64,000 nt of DNA from Melieria omissa (taxonomy: Eukaryota > Arthropoda > Insecta > Diptera > Ulidiidae), in NCBI GenBank assembly GCA_963971225.1, contig OZ020270.1, positions 68,330,932 through 68,394,931 of the forward strand, read 5' to 3'. The notes under the pieces were generated by a model that was not told the origin of the DNA, did no database searches, and saw only the letters and a list, made by a program, of their open reading frames with translations. The position numbers and the translations under genes are program-made. This document shows positions 1-10,012 of this stretch, piece after piece (the first letter of the stretch is position 1; each line of letters starts with the position of its first letter).

Positions 1-82
1 GTGCATCGTTGGGTCGCACCGTCGAGTTGGCCCGGGTCTGCGAGATGTCCAGCATCGCTGTTTCTTCCTCGTCGCTGGTCAT
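1..82 (-). CDS. gag N-terminus, array unit 1 (partial)
   Basis: The first 82 bases match the start of the Gag gene seen complete at 9107-10012 and 20556-21461, on the minus strand, with the ATG at 80-82. The rest lies left of the window, so the array continues beyond position 1. Gag is the structural polyprotein that packages the retrotransposon RNA. Nothing in the visible part is broken. Confidence 0.85.
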   Translation of the reverse strand, partial: MTSDEEETAMLDISQTRANSTVRPNDA

Positions 83-411
83 TGGAGCTATCGTGTGAAT
101 CGGTTCTCAGAAAAGGCGTTGTACTGACGTCAGGAGTTTGTTGATATCGGGTGCGTGTAGTCGTCGGTTCTTTGTTGTCGTCGGGATCACCACTCGTTGG
201 TGGCGTCGGTTCTTTATTGTCGTCGGGAGTTCGTTGCTATCGAGCGCGTGTAGTCGTCGGTTCGTTGTTGTCGTCGGGATCACCACTTTTTGGTGGCGTC
301 GGGTCCATGTTGTCGTCGGGGTCACCACACTTTGGTGGCGTCGGGCCCTTTTTGTCGTCGGGGTCACCACACTTTGGTGGCGTCGGGCCCTTTTTGTCGT
401 CGGGGTCACCA
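83..411 (-). repeat. gag leader with iterated tRNA-Trp primer-binding sites, unit 1
   Basis: In element orientation the LTR is followed at once by TGGTGACCCCGACGAC (396-411), which fits the 3' end of tRNA-Trp; this is the expected minus-strand primer site. The same motif is repeated perfectly at 354-369 and 312-327 in a 42-bp period. Two versions with one C-to-T change (TGGTGATCCC) lie near 270-285 and 175-190. Each repeat also includes the last bases of the LTR (CCACCAAAG). The period is a multiple of three, so all frames stay open and give spurious low-complexity reading frames; I do not call these genes. Confidence 0.8.
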
Positions 412-600
412 CTCTTTGGTGGATTTAGTATCCACCAGCACTTTTTAGTAAAACACTGCACTTCAAACAATAACAACTTTTTATTTCACAATTTAACATA
501 CACTATTTACTGCTGCCGGTGGCGCGTCCTGACTCTGACTGACTGATCGATTGACTGATGATTGCTGATGTCAGGACCGCTTCTTTTATAGCAGCGAGCC
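412..600 (-). repeat. LTR between units 1 and 2, with promoter and poly(A) signal
   Basis: This is a 189-bp copy of the LTR shared by neighbouring array units; five more copies have exactly this length. In element orientation it starts GGCTCGCTGC and has a TATA box TATAAAAG (583-590), an AATAAA signal (about 480) and an end at CCAAAGAG before the primer-binding site. The termini are not the usual TG...CA. U3 is about 10 bases, which is very short. The pol stop codon of the next unit (586-588) lies inside the TATA box. Edges are inferred from alignment of copies and from the array end at 30000. Confidence 0.7.
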
Positions 601-1014
601 TTCTTTTATAGCCTTCAGCGTGTAGAATTTAGGGCGTCGCTTTAGCACCGTAAATGGTCCGTCGTATGGCTGCTGCAAGCGCATATGTACGGCATCGTTT
701 CGGACGAAGACCTGCTTGCAGTGATGGAGCTCTTTTTGTAAAAATGGTTTCTTACCTCCATGGTGGGTCGGCAAAAATCCACTTAGTTTAACCCTCCTCG
801 CGGGTGCCGACCGGGCAATGGGCACCGCCGTGTCTATGCGCAGGTAAACTGGCAAGGCACGGCGATGTCTAGCTAAGAGTGAGGTGGGGCTCCACAAGTC
901 ATGCCTGAGGTCCAGCTTACATGCCGCCCGAGGGGTGGCGTGTGGAGTCCTACCTCAGTCACTCTAAGTGGTGCCTGGCGGGTAGGCATAAAACGCTAAG
1001 GGAGGAGTCCCTGA

Positions 1015-2688
1015 AATAAAAACCAGTCTGGAGTCGAAGAAGGGAAACAGCGGGTCAGGATATTGACCCAAACGTCGGTGGAAGAAGTGACTGCTACCAC
1101 CGGCGGGCACGGTGGGGAATTTGATTCCCCTCTGCGTGTCGCCGGTCACACCTCTGCTAGAGTGGTTGCAGGCTCTAGCAGTCGTCATGCGACTGCAAAT
1201 TTTACGAAACCAAGGTTAGCCACTAGAGGTACTGCAGTCGACACAGACTCAGACCTCGACAGCGTATGCAGCGTGGCAATTGCCAATACGATCGCTGAAG
1301 AGGAGCTGCTAAAGTCCCCAAAGGCTGTCGACCCGGGCATCGCATCCACTAGTAGGAGCGAGCAAAGGAAGAAGCCCAATAAGGAGGGCCTGAAAGCGCT
1401 CGCCCAGTACAAAGCGGCAATACGCATCAAGTTGCGCCTGGAGAATAAGGACACTCTTTCGCCCACGGAGCGAGAGGACCTACGATGGGCAACTGAGACG
1501 GTCACGAAAGGGAGGGAGCACTTCTCGCAAAACGAACGGTTTGCGACCACGCATCCCACCTTCGTGAACAAAATAGAAGAAAACGTAGCGACGGCTATGA
1601 AGGGAACGGAGGCGAAGAGACAGAGGTCCACGGAGGGAGAAAGACCTGCGGCCAAACGTCCTCGCACTCACACCACAGCTACTCCATCTGACCGGCCGAC
1701 CTCGTCCAAAAGAGTGGCGACGACCAGCGAAGTAGCCAAACGGCACTTGACCGTGGCGCTCGTTGACCGACGACACGAAAATGGCCAGATGACGGCGGAA
1801 CAGTGGAAGCTAGTGGACAGCAAAATTATCGAGGCCATTGTTGCACAGGCGATCGACGAACCTAACAAACCTTCGCCCTCCTTTGAAGGAGCGGGGTGGT
1901 ACAGGGGAGTCAAGATTCTAAAGTGCAATAACGACCTCACGCTTAAATGGGTCAAGGAGGTGGTCCCGAAACTACGAGGACTGTGGCCGGGCGCTAACCT
2001 GGTTATAGTGGATAGGGACGATATTCCCGGTCCACCGCGGGCTAAGGTACGTGTACCAAGCGCGGTGAAACCGGAAAACGCCCTACTGCTTTTCCAGCGG
2101 CAGAATCCCGATGTCCCGGCGACGGACTGGAAGATGATCCACGCGGGGAAACCCAACGCCGACGGTACACTTGATCTGATCCTCCAAATCAACAAAGAGG
2201 CAGAGGACAAGTTGTATCAACGGTTCGGAAAGATGTCTTGGGGGACGGGTAGTGTGTACCTGCGCCTCAAAAAACGTCATCCGAAAGACGGGAATGAAAA
2301 CACTCTGAAGCCAGGTGAAGCAGAAAAGGATCTTGGGCTGGAACCCATGACCGACGCTACTATCATGCTTCGGCTAGACGACGGGAAGATTGACGAGATG
2401 GAGGTTGAGACGGGTGGAGTGTCGGCGGTGACAGCCACACCCACCTTGAAGGACACTGTACCTTCTGAAGGGAAAGGTCCTACAAATCAACCTCAGGGTG
2501 AAGCTGAAAAGGATCTTGGGCTGGAACCCATGACCGACGCTACTTTCTTGCTTCGGCTTGATGACGGGAAGATTGACGAGATGGAGGTTGAGACGGGTGG
2601 AGTGTCGGCGGTGACAGCCACACCCACCCTGAAGGACACTGTACCTTCTGAAGGGAAAGGTCCTACAAATCAACCTCCACCACAGTAA
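1015..2688 (+). CDS. LINE ORF1 (Gag-like, DUF4780-like)
   Basis: An open frame from 1015 to the stop at 2686-2688 codes a basic N-terminal half and a folded C-terminal half resembling the DUF4780 type found with fly LINEs (my recollection of the family, not searched). No CCHC zinc knuckles are visible. ORF1 proteins coat the element RNA. There is no in-frame ATG until about 1597; candidate earlier starts are TTG at 1063 or a lost ATG, so the true start is unsettled. The last 122 codons are a tandem duplication of a 61-codon unit. The 3' end overlaps ORF2 in another frame. Confidence 0.7.
   Translation, partial: NKNQSGVEEGKQRVRILTQTSVEEVTATTGGHGGEFDSPLRVAGHTSARVVAGSSSRHATANFTKPRLATRGTAVDTDSDLDSVCSVAIANTIAEEELLKSPKAVDPGIASTSRSEQRKKPNKEGLKALAQYKAAIRIKLRLENKDTLSPTEREDLRWATETVTKGREHFSQNERFATTHPTFVNKIEENVATAMKGTEAKRQRSTEGERPAAKRPRTHTTATPSDRPTSSKRVATTSEVAKRHLTVALVDRRHENGQMTAEQWKLVDSKIIEAIVAQAIDEPNKPSPSFEGAGWYRGVKILKCNNDLTLKWVKEVVPKLRGLWPGANLVIVDRDDIPGPPRAKVRVPSAVKPENALLLFQRQNPDVPATDWKMIHAGKPNADGTLDLILQINKEAEDKLYQRFGKMSWGTGSVYLRLKKRHPKDGNENTLKPGEAEKDLGLEPMTDATIMLRLDDGKIDEMEVETGGVSAVTATPTLKDTVPSEGKGPTNQPQGEAEKDLGLEPMTDATFLLRLDDGKIDEMEVETGGVSAVTATPTLKDTVPSEGKGPTNQPPPQ
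2314..2679 (+). repeat. 183-bp tandem duplication in the C-terminus of LINE ORF1
   Basis: 2314-2496 and 2497-2679 are near-identical copies of a 183-bp (61-codon) unit, each starting with GGTGAAGC. The frame is kept. The duplicated stretch also covers most of the region where ORF2 overlaps ORF1, but only the second copy leads into the ORF2 frame. Confidence 0.92.
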
Positions 2689-5600
2689 GGTGGCTTCAGC
2701 TGAGCTCCTTCTCACACTAGAGGAGGGCAGCTACGACGTGGCCCTAATCCAGGAACCCTGGCTTTCCTCCGGAAATAAGGTTTCAGGGTAAGGGTCCACG
2801 AACTATAATCTTTTCCATGCAACAACGGTAGGTAAGATTCGATCTGCCATCCTTGTTAGGAAGGATATTAACGCATATCTTCTACCTAATTTCAGTTCTG
2901 ATGACCTGACGGTGGTCGCCATCGAAGGGGACGACAAGCTTAGACTTGTGGCCTCGTGCTATATGGCCCACGACGTCGAGGCACCCCCCACAGAACTACA
3001 GCACCTGACGGAAGAAGTCCTCAGACAAGGTTTCGACGCCGTGCTAGGTGCGGATGCCAATTCGCACCACCCTCAGTGGGGAAGCAAGGACACGAACGAA
3101 CGGGGTGAGTCCCTTTTTAACTTTATATTACAAAACAATGTAGATATAGCTAATAGAGGGAACATCCCAACTTTCAAGGGTCCGACGTCGGAAGACGTAT
3201 TGGACATTACTTTTTCTTACGGGGCAGATACCTGGATCTCGGATTGGAGGGTGCTGGAAAGACCCTCCTTCTCTGATCACAGCTACATACACTTTACGGT
3301 CAACTTTAAACCGATGCGTACAGAAAGGGTCTTCAGGAACCCCCGGAATACGGACTGGGATCTGTATGCAAATCGGTTAAAGACTCATCTGAGTAATGCC
3401 TCTCAGACCCTCTCCAGCTCGGACGTTGAGGCTAAGGCGAAACTCCTAACGTCAAAGATCCTACTTGCTTACCACGAATCCTGCCCGCCCTCAAGGCCGG
3501 TAGGACGAAAATCCTATCCGCCCTGGTGGAGCAAGGACATTGGTAGGCAAAGAAGAGAACTTAGAGAGTTTTTCAAACTGGCCAAACTTGCCGACTGTGC
3601 GGAGTGTTGGAGAGAGTACAAGACACTACTTCACTCCTACAAACAAGAAATACGGAGGGCCAAAAGAAGCTCCTGGCAGAATTTCTGTGGAAGTATGGAC
3701 AAGACCTCCGAGGCATCCAGACTTCGGAAGATACTCGCCAAATCCCCCCCTATACCATCACTCATCCGCAAAGAATCTGGAGAATGGACCAAGGATGGCA
3801 AGGAGACGCTTGAGGCACTTATGGAAGCCCACTTTCCTGGCTGTTCAGAGGTTCCCGACTCGGTCTCAACTGCACTCGGCACAGAGCAAGGGAATTGTGA
3901 GGGCCTAATCACCACATCCAGACTTCGATGGGCTTTGGGCTCTTTCGATCCCTTCAAATCCCCGGGTCCGGACGGCATTTTTCCCGCGCTTCTGCAAAAG
4001 GGAAGTGCTGTTCTGATACCGTGGCTCAAGGACGTTTTCAGGAGCTGTCTGAGACTGAACTATGTACCGATGGACTGGCGATTATCAAGGGTTGTATTTT
4101 TGCCGAAATCAAGTAAAAGCAGCCATTTGTATCCGAAGGACTATGGGCCCATCAGGCTCACCTCGTTTATACTGAAGACCTTTGAAAGACTGCTAGACTC
4201 GTTTATTAAGGAAAGGGTTCCACCTGGCCTGATATCAACGAACCAACACGCCTATATGAAAGGCAAGTCAACGGAGACAGCACTTCATCAGGTGGTTTTT
4301 CAGATAGAAAAAGCTTTTCACTACGGAGAATACGCGCTGGGAGCCTTCCTCGACATATCAGGGGCTTTCAACAATGTCTCCACAGAGGCATTGTTGGAAG
4401 GCCTTGCATCAATTGAGGTGCACCCACCCATACAGGACTGGATTGGTAATCTGTTGAATTGCCGTACAGTGGTAGCGGAGTGGGGCGCAACAACCATGAC
4501 GAGGAAGGCGAACAGGGGCACCCCCCAGGGGGGTGTGCTCTCTCCGTTACTATGGAATCTAGTCGTTAACAAGATCCTTTTAAAGTTGAGGGACGGGGGG
4601 CCAAGGCTAACCGCATATGCGGATGACCTCGCCGTTGTCGTCTCAGGCAGGTGTCTCACCTCAATGAGCCAAGTACTCGAGAGGACACTGAAAGTGATTA
4701 ACAACTGGGCAAAGACTGTGGGACTGGAAACAAACCCAGACAAGACGGACTTAGTTCTTTTTACAACAAAGTACAAGATCCCAACCTGGCTTCCTCCCAA
4801 ACTGAACAACACCACACTCACCCCCAAAACATCTACTAAGTACCTAGGAGTCATTTTGGACAGTAAACTGTCGTGGAAATTGAATGTGGAAGACAGGAAA
4901 AGGAAAGCCTTGAACGCCTTATACGCTTGCAGGAAAATGCTCGGTAAGACTTGGGGCTTATCCCCCCGTCTCACACATTGGATTTACACTGCAGTGATTA
5001 GACCCATTATGCTCTACGGGATCATAGTATGGTGGACTGCGGTGGATAAGAAGACCTATGCCAAAAGACTCGAGACTGTACAGAGAGCCGCTGGGTTGTG
5101 TATAACAGGCGCAATGCGCACCACTCCGACAGCGGCACTGGACAAAATCTTGGGATTTTATCCAATTGGTCTGACTGCGAAAAGCGTCGCTAAAAAGGCG
5201 GCGCTTAGACTTAAGGTAACTGGACAGCTCACGCTACGACATTACGGCCACAGCAGGTTACACGCAGGGGTGAGCGAAAGCTCAGACTACGCCGTACCTC
5301 AAGCCAATTTCAACTTCAAACCCCACGTGATCCTAGAACCGGAAGGGTGGCGACAGGGGCTCGAGCCCGGCCGTCAATCCTATAACCTGTTCACGGATGG
5401 ATCCAAGATGACAGAGGGAGTGGGATCTGCAGTTTTCTGTCCGGAACTTGACCTTCAACAGTCTTTCCGGCTCCCGGACTACTGCAGCATCTTCCAAGCA
5501 GAGGTACACGCTGCCACAAGAGCGGCGCAACTAGCAATGGGTCGCACCCCTCCAGACTCTCGAATAAACATCTATATCGACAGCCAAGCAGCCATAAAAG

Positions 5601-6229
5601 CAACAGCTGGGGTATTGTCAAACTCGATATGCGTACGGAACTGCAAAACCAAATTGGACGAACTCTGTCGCAACAGAGTAGTCACTATCTATTGGGTACC
5701 GGGTCACAAAGGAGTTGAGGGAAATGAGAAGGCTGATGCGCTCGCCAAAGCCGGGGCACGACTGCCTACGGTTAGCGAGCCAGACATCCATCCACCCCTC
5801 TCCACGCTCAAGACGGAAATAGAAGAGAATATGATTCGTGAAGCGGCGTCCATGTGGGAGAGATCTACATCTCACAGGACAGCAAAAATCATGCTTCGCG
5901 AACATAATGTCAACAACACAGAGTTTGTATTATCACTCCGAAGAGATGATTGCAAACTATTGACCGGGATACTCACGGGACACTGTCTCACACCGTCCCA
6001 CGCTGCCAAACTTGGCTTGGTACCAAGTGATGCATGCACAAGATGTGGTGAAGACAGTGCCAAGGGTACCCTGGAGCATTTGCTGTGCCACTGCCCTGCT
6101 CTCTACAGATCACGGGTCAGCTGCCTCGGATCCGCGTCGTTCCCTTCCTTGGAAAGAGTCGCGGAACAAAAAAGCAGCGACTTACTTAGATTTGGCAAAA
6201 CGTTTTTGACAAACTACATACAGGTCTGA
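2633..6229 (+). pseudogene. LINE ORF2: endonuclease-RT-RNase H, one in-frame stop
   Basis: The frame is open from 2633, overlapping ORF1 by about 55 bases in another frame with no ATG in the overlap, so translation would need frameshifting or re-initiation. It starts with the APE-type endonuclease (QEPW near 2755, GADANSHHPQWG near 3050, SDHS near 3275). RT follows (GTPQGG near 4520, YADD near 4620), then RNase H (TDGSK near 5395, DSQAA near 5580, PGHKG near 5700) and a C-terminal CCHC-like finger near 6030. One TAA at 2789-2791 splits the endonuclease; the frame continues intact from there to 6229. Apart from that stop the protein looks complete. Confidence 0.88.
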
Positions 6230-9106
6230 AGCTCCAGAACCTTTCTGGTACCACTATGGACCAACATGGTCTATGTGAGACCCCCCCGAGGGTCAGCCAG
6301 CCTAACCTACCTACCTACCTCCATGGTGTGCAGTCTGCGTAGGTCGTATTTTTGACATTATTTGCCGGAACTGTTGAGCGAATTCCGACTCGCTGCCGCG
6401 TGGTTTTTGTGCTATGAAAAACTCGGATGGCAACCGCAAACTTTTGCCATATACGAGTTCAGCTGGTGTGGCCTGGATATCTTCTTTGAATGCTGAGCGC
6501 AGTCCGAGCATGATCAGCGGTAACTCCTGCGTCCAGTGAATGCTGTCTTTGCATTTCAAAGCCGCTTTTAGGGTACGATGAAACCGTTCGATCAATCCAT
6601 TGGATTGCGCGTGATAAGCGGTGGTGCGTAGGTGACGAATGCCTAGCCGCTCGTTCAGTTCCCGGAAAAGCTGACTTTCAAATTGCCGTCCTTGATCTGT
6701 AGTGATTTTGCTTGGGACGCCAAAGCGCGAGATCCAGGTTTCGATGAGCGTCTTCGCGACGGTTTCTGCTGTGATGTCATAGATGGGTGTTGCTTCTGGC
6801 CATCTTGTAAACCTGTCGATTGCCGTGAGTAGATACCGGTAACCGTTCGACGGTGGCAGTGGCCCCACAATGTCGATGTTGATATGGTCGAATCGCGTTT
6901 CGTTGATGTCGTAGAACTGCAGCGGTGACTTGTTGTGTCGATGAATTTTCGATTTCTGACATGGTATGTAGCTCCTCGACCAAGCAGCGACATCTCTGTG
7001 GACATTCGGCCAAATGAATCTGTCCTTGATGAGTCGGCAAGTGGCTCGTATACCCGGATGCGAGATGTTGTGGACGGCGTCGAAGATTTTCTTTCGCATA
7101 GCTGCTGGTACAAACGGCTTACATCTGTTGTCAGTCACGTGGCAATAGAGCTGCTGCTTGGAGTTAACGATTGGCAGCTTTGTCAGCGTGAGATGGTAGC
7201 GGGGGTCGCCTTGCAAAATCGATTTCACCTCTTCGTCTTTCTCCTGTTCGAGTGCCAACGCGTCATAATTTATCGAGTCGTGCTGAATGGCGCTAATTCT
7301 GGAAAGAAAATCGGAGACAACGTTTTCCTTACCCTTCACGTGACGAATGTCGGTCGTGAACTGGCTGATGTAATGGAGTTGCCGCATATGCCGTGGATCT
7401 GCTTTTTCGGGCTTTTGCTTAAATGCAAAGGTGATGGGTTTGTGGTCGGTATAAATGATACATTCCCTGCCCTCGATCTGGTCTGCGAAGTGTTTTAGGC
7501 CTTTGTAGATTGCAAGCAGCTCCCGTGAGGAAGCGCTCCAGTTGCGTTGTGCTGTAGACAGTTTTTTTGAGAAAAACCCCAATGGTTCCTCTGTGTTGTT
7601 GCTGTGCACCTGATGTAGCACTCCTCCGATGCTTGTGTCTGATGCGTCGACAGAAAGTGTAAGCATAGTACCTTCTCGCGGGTAAGCTAACAGTGTTGCG
7701 CTTGCTAACTTAGTTTTGAAGTCGTTAAATGCCGTTCTTGCTTCAGCTGTCCACTGTATGATGCGTTTGTCGTTCTTGATGTTGCCTGGTATTAGCGCCT
7801 GTAACAGATCTTGCGCCTGCGCTGCCGCTGGAATGAAACGTCTGTAAAAATTTACCATGGTAACGAAACGTCGTAGGTCCTTCGCAACAATTGGCTCTTC
7901 GTAGGCTGTGATGACTGCAACTTTTTCGGGCAAGGGTAGGATACCGTTTGGTGTGACCAGATGACCGAGAAATTTTTTTTCTGTCTGGCCGAAGACGCAC
8001 TTGCTGCTGTTTATCGTCAAACCGTGTTGTTGGAGGCGTTCGAAAACGCTGCGCAAATGATGTTTGTGCTCTTCTTCGTCCTTCGATGCGATGCAAATAT
8101 CGTCGAGATAGGGGATCACGAAATCCAAACCGCGCAGTACGGTGTCTATATGCCGTTGGAATGTCTGTGCAGCATTGCATAACCCAAAGGCCATGTAGCG
8201 AAACTCGAACAACCCAAATAGCGTAATTATTGCCGTTTTGGGTATGTCCGCTGGATTCATCGGGATTTGGTGGTACGCTTTTTCCAGATCGATAGTAGAA
8301 ACAATTTTCTTACCCGCCAACACGTGATGAAATGTCTGGATGTTGGGTATGGGGTACATGTCCCTCTCGGTGATTGCGTTAAGAGCCCTGTAGTCTCCAC
8401 ACGGTCGCCAAGTTTTGTCCTTCTTGGGCGCCATGTGCAGTGGTGAAGCCCATTGGCTGTTTGAAGGTTGGCAAATACCTTTTTTTTAATAAAAACTCGA
8501 ATTCTGCTTTTGCTATTTTGAGCTTTTCGGGGTTTAATCGGCGTGGCTTTGCGTGAACTGGCGGACCTTTCGTTACGACGTGGTGGCATGTTTCCAAATT
8601 CGAAAGAGGTTTGTTGTCGCGCGATGTCAGGACCTCTTTGAACTCACCAATTAACGTTGCGTATTTGCTGCAGCTGGTGACGAGTTTGATGCTTACGATG
8701 CTTGCGGCTTCAACGGCGCCGAAAGTGTGCAAATTTGTTGTTTGGTCCACGAGTGAGGAGTTCGCCAAGTCCACCAAGAGTCGATAGTGTGTGAGGAAAT
8801 CCGCGCCGATGATAGGTGTATGGACATTGGCTATGCAGAATGTCCAGTCGAAATCACGGCGGAGTCCGAGGTTGAGTTTGACGTTTTTGCTGCCGAATGT
8901 TTTGATTGGCGTGTTGTTTGCTGCGTAAATTTGCTGTGCGTTTGGTTGTGGGTGCTGCATATCGGCTGTCGTAGCTGGCAGGACAGATATGTCAGCTCCC
9001 GTGTCTACTAAAAATTGCTGACCGGTAAGGCGGTTTTTGACGAAAAGGCGGAGGTTTTTGTTTGTGTCGAGCGCGCAAGTTTCTCCACCGGCCTGGGCCC
9101 GAACGC

Positions 9107-10012
9107 TTAGTTTTTTGAATTCGTTGATCCTGCGCGTTCGACATGGCCAAACTTACACGGCTGTCGGCACTTACGCGCGTCCGCTCCGAATTTGTAGTGA
9201 TACCAGCAGTTGTCGTATTGCTTCGGAGCTGGAGAGGCCGAACGTGCTGGTGTGAAACTGCGACTGCGAGTGTTGTGACGAGATGAACGCATGTCACGTA
9301 GTTGATGCGTTATTTCATCGATTTGGCGGCGTAGTTGATCGAAGTTGTCCGCGATGGAGCTAGGCGGTGCGGCTTCGGTTGCAGGGTTGCTGGGACCCGG
9401 CTGGATCGTGTTTACGTGGACAGAGTTGGTCCTGGTGGCCTCCATGATGCGATCGGCCATCGTTGCTACGTTGATAAGCGTGATGTGCTCGTCGGCAGAT
9501 AAAATCGCGCGAACTTGTCCAGGGTGATTGCGCAGCCATAGCTGCTTGAGTAGCTCCTCGGTCACCGGCGTCGCTGCTGCTTTGGAACGCATTTCGGCCA
9601 ACAACTGCGATGGTTTTCGGTCACCAAGCAATAATGCGCCAAGCAGTTTGGTGATTTTAGTTTGCGTGCTGTCAGCAAATTCGTTGATGATGCGTGTTTT
9701 GAGCGTGTCGTACATTTCGTTTTTTACCGGAGGCGTGGAGCGCAGGTCTGGCAGCTTATACATTACCCGTGTGGGCAGCTGTCCGATGATGGTGCAATAC
9801 TTTTTCTTATCGGATGTGATGCCCGCTGCTTCACATGCTGCCTCGACCTGCCAAAACCAGAGGTCGGTGTGCTCTTCCGCAAAGTCAGGTAACTTGACTT
9901 TGCCGTGCTCGATGGCATCCATGCGGGCTGGTGCATCGTTGGGTCGCACCGTCGAGTTGGCCCGGGTCTGCGAGATGTCCAGCATCGCTGTTTCTTCCTC
10001 GTCGCTGGTCAT
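9107..10012 (-). CDS. gag of unit 2, 301 aa
   Basis: Complete Gag frame of the array family, ATG at 10010-10012 and TAA at 9107-9109. The N-terminal two thirds are the capsid-like part found in CsRn1-type elements (an [12 protein letters not shown] stretch near residue 50). The C-terminal part has the cysteine motif CWYHYKFG...CRQPC, the CHCC type, rather than a normal CCHC knuckle. The last codons form an A AAA AAC slippery site just before the stop, which would let part of the ribosomes enter pol. The leader upstream contains the iterated primer-binding sites. Confidence 0.88.
   Translation of the reverse strand: MTSDEEETAMLDISQTRANSTVRPNDAPARMDAIEHGKVKLPDFAEEHTDLWFWQVEAACEAAGITSDKKKYCTIIGQLPTRVMYKLPDLRSTPPVKNEMYDTLKTRIINEFADSTQTKITKLLGALLLGDRKPSQLLAEMRSKAAATPVTEELLKQLWLRNHPGQVRAILSADEHITLINVATMADRIMEATRTNSVHVNTIQPGPSNPATEAAPPSSIADNFDQLRRQIDEITHQLRDMRSSRHNTRSRSFTPARSASPAPKQYDNCWYHYKFGADARKCRQPCKFGHVERAGSTNSKN
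9110..9116 (-). promoter_or_regulatory. -1 ribosomal frameshift site between gag and pol, unit 2
   Basis: In element orientation the sequence is TCA AAA AAC TAA. The heptamer A AAA AAC fits the canonical X XXY YYZ slippery pattern in the Gag frame, directly before the Gag stop. A -1 slip gives CTA AGC GTT, which is the pol frame leading into the protease DTGAD motif. A GC-rich stretch follows within about 10 bases and could pause the ribosome. The same heptamer is kept at 20559-20565, 24924-24930 and 28580-28586. Confidence 0.75.

Larger units (their letters stand above)
766..6315 (+). mobile_element. LINE with RNase H domain (LOA/R1/I-type group), nearly complete
   Basis: A 5550-bp non-LTR retrotransposon inserted in pol of unit 2. 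The 13-bp target duplication TACCTCCATGGTG lies at 753-765 and 6316-6328. It has a 5' UTR of about 250-300 bases, ORF1, an overlapping ORF2 and a 3' end made of CTAACC and TACC repeats instead of poly(A). ORF2 order is endonuclease, reverse transcriptase, RNase H, zinc finger; RNase H after RT is known in the I and LOA groups. A second, 5'-truncated LINE with the same tail type lies at 60484-61748. Exact clade is inferred and needs a phylogeny. Confidence 0.88.
586..9116 (-). pseudogene. pol of unit 2 (PR-RT-RNase H-IN), interrupted and frameshifted
   Basis: Read leftwards from the Gag frameshift site at 9110-9116, pol gives an aspartic protease with DTGAD near 9000, RT with YLDD near 8110, RNase H, and IN with an HHCC zinc finger and D-D-E core. 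Two lesions are visible. A run of eight T at 8480-8487 replaces seven T in the other units and breaks the frame in the N-terminal part of RT. The LINE at 766-6315 cuts the IN C-terminal part. The last codons (586-765) lie on the far side of the LINE. The unit is therefore unable to make a complete Pol. Confidence 0.85.

Noticed and set aside
107..546. Overlapping reading frames on both strands in the leader repeats (also at 10037, 17120, 21486, 25655 and 29507)
   Set aside because: The 42-bp repeat is a multiple of three, so several frames stay open by chance; the products are low-complexity and the region is the primer-binding-site leader.
1597..1667. First ATG of LINE ORF1 as the true start
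   Set aside because: It would remove the conserved-looking basic N-terminal third; the frame is open from 1015 and a lost or non-ATG start is more likely.
7961..8182. Plus-strand frames opposite pol in each array unit (for example 6935-7498, 9528-10028)
   Set aside because: They repeat in every unit and mirror the minus-strand pol and gag codons; shadows of the real genes.
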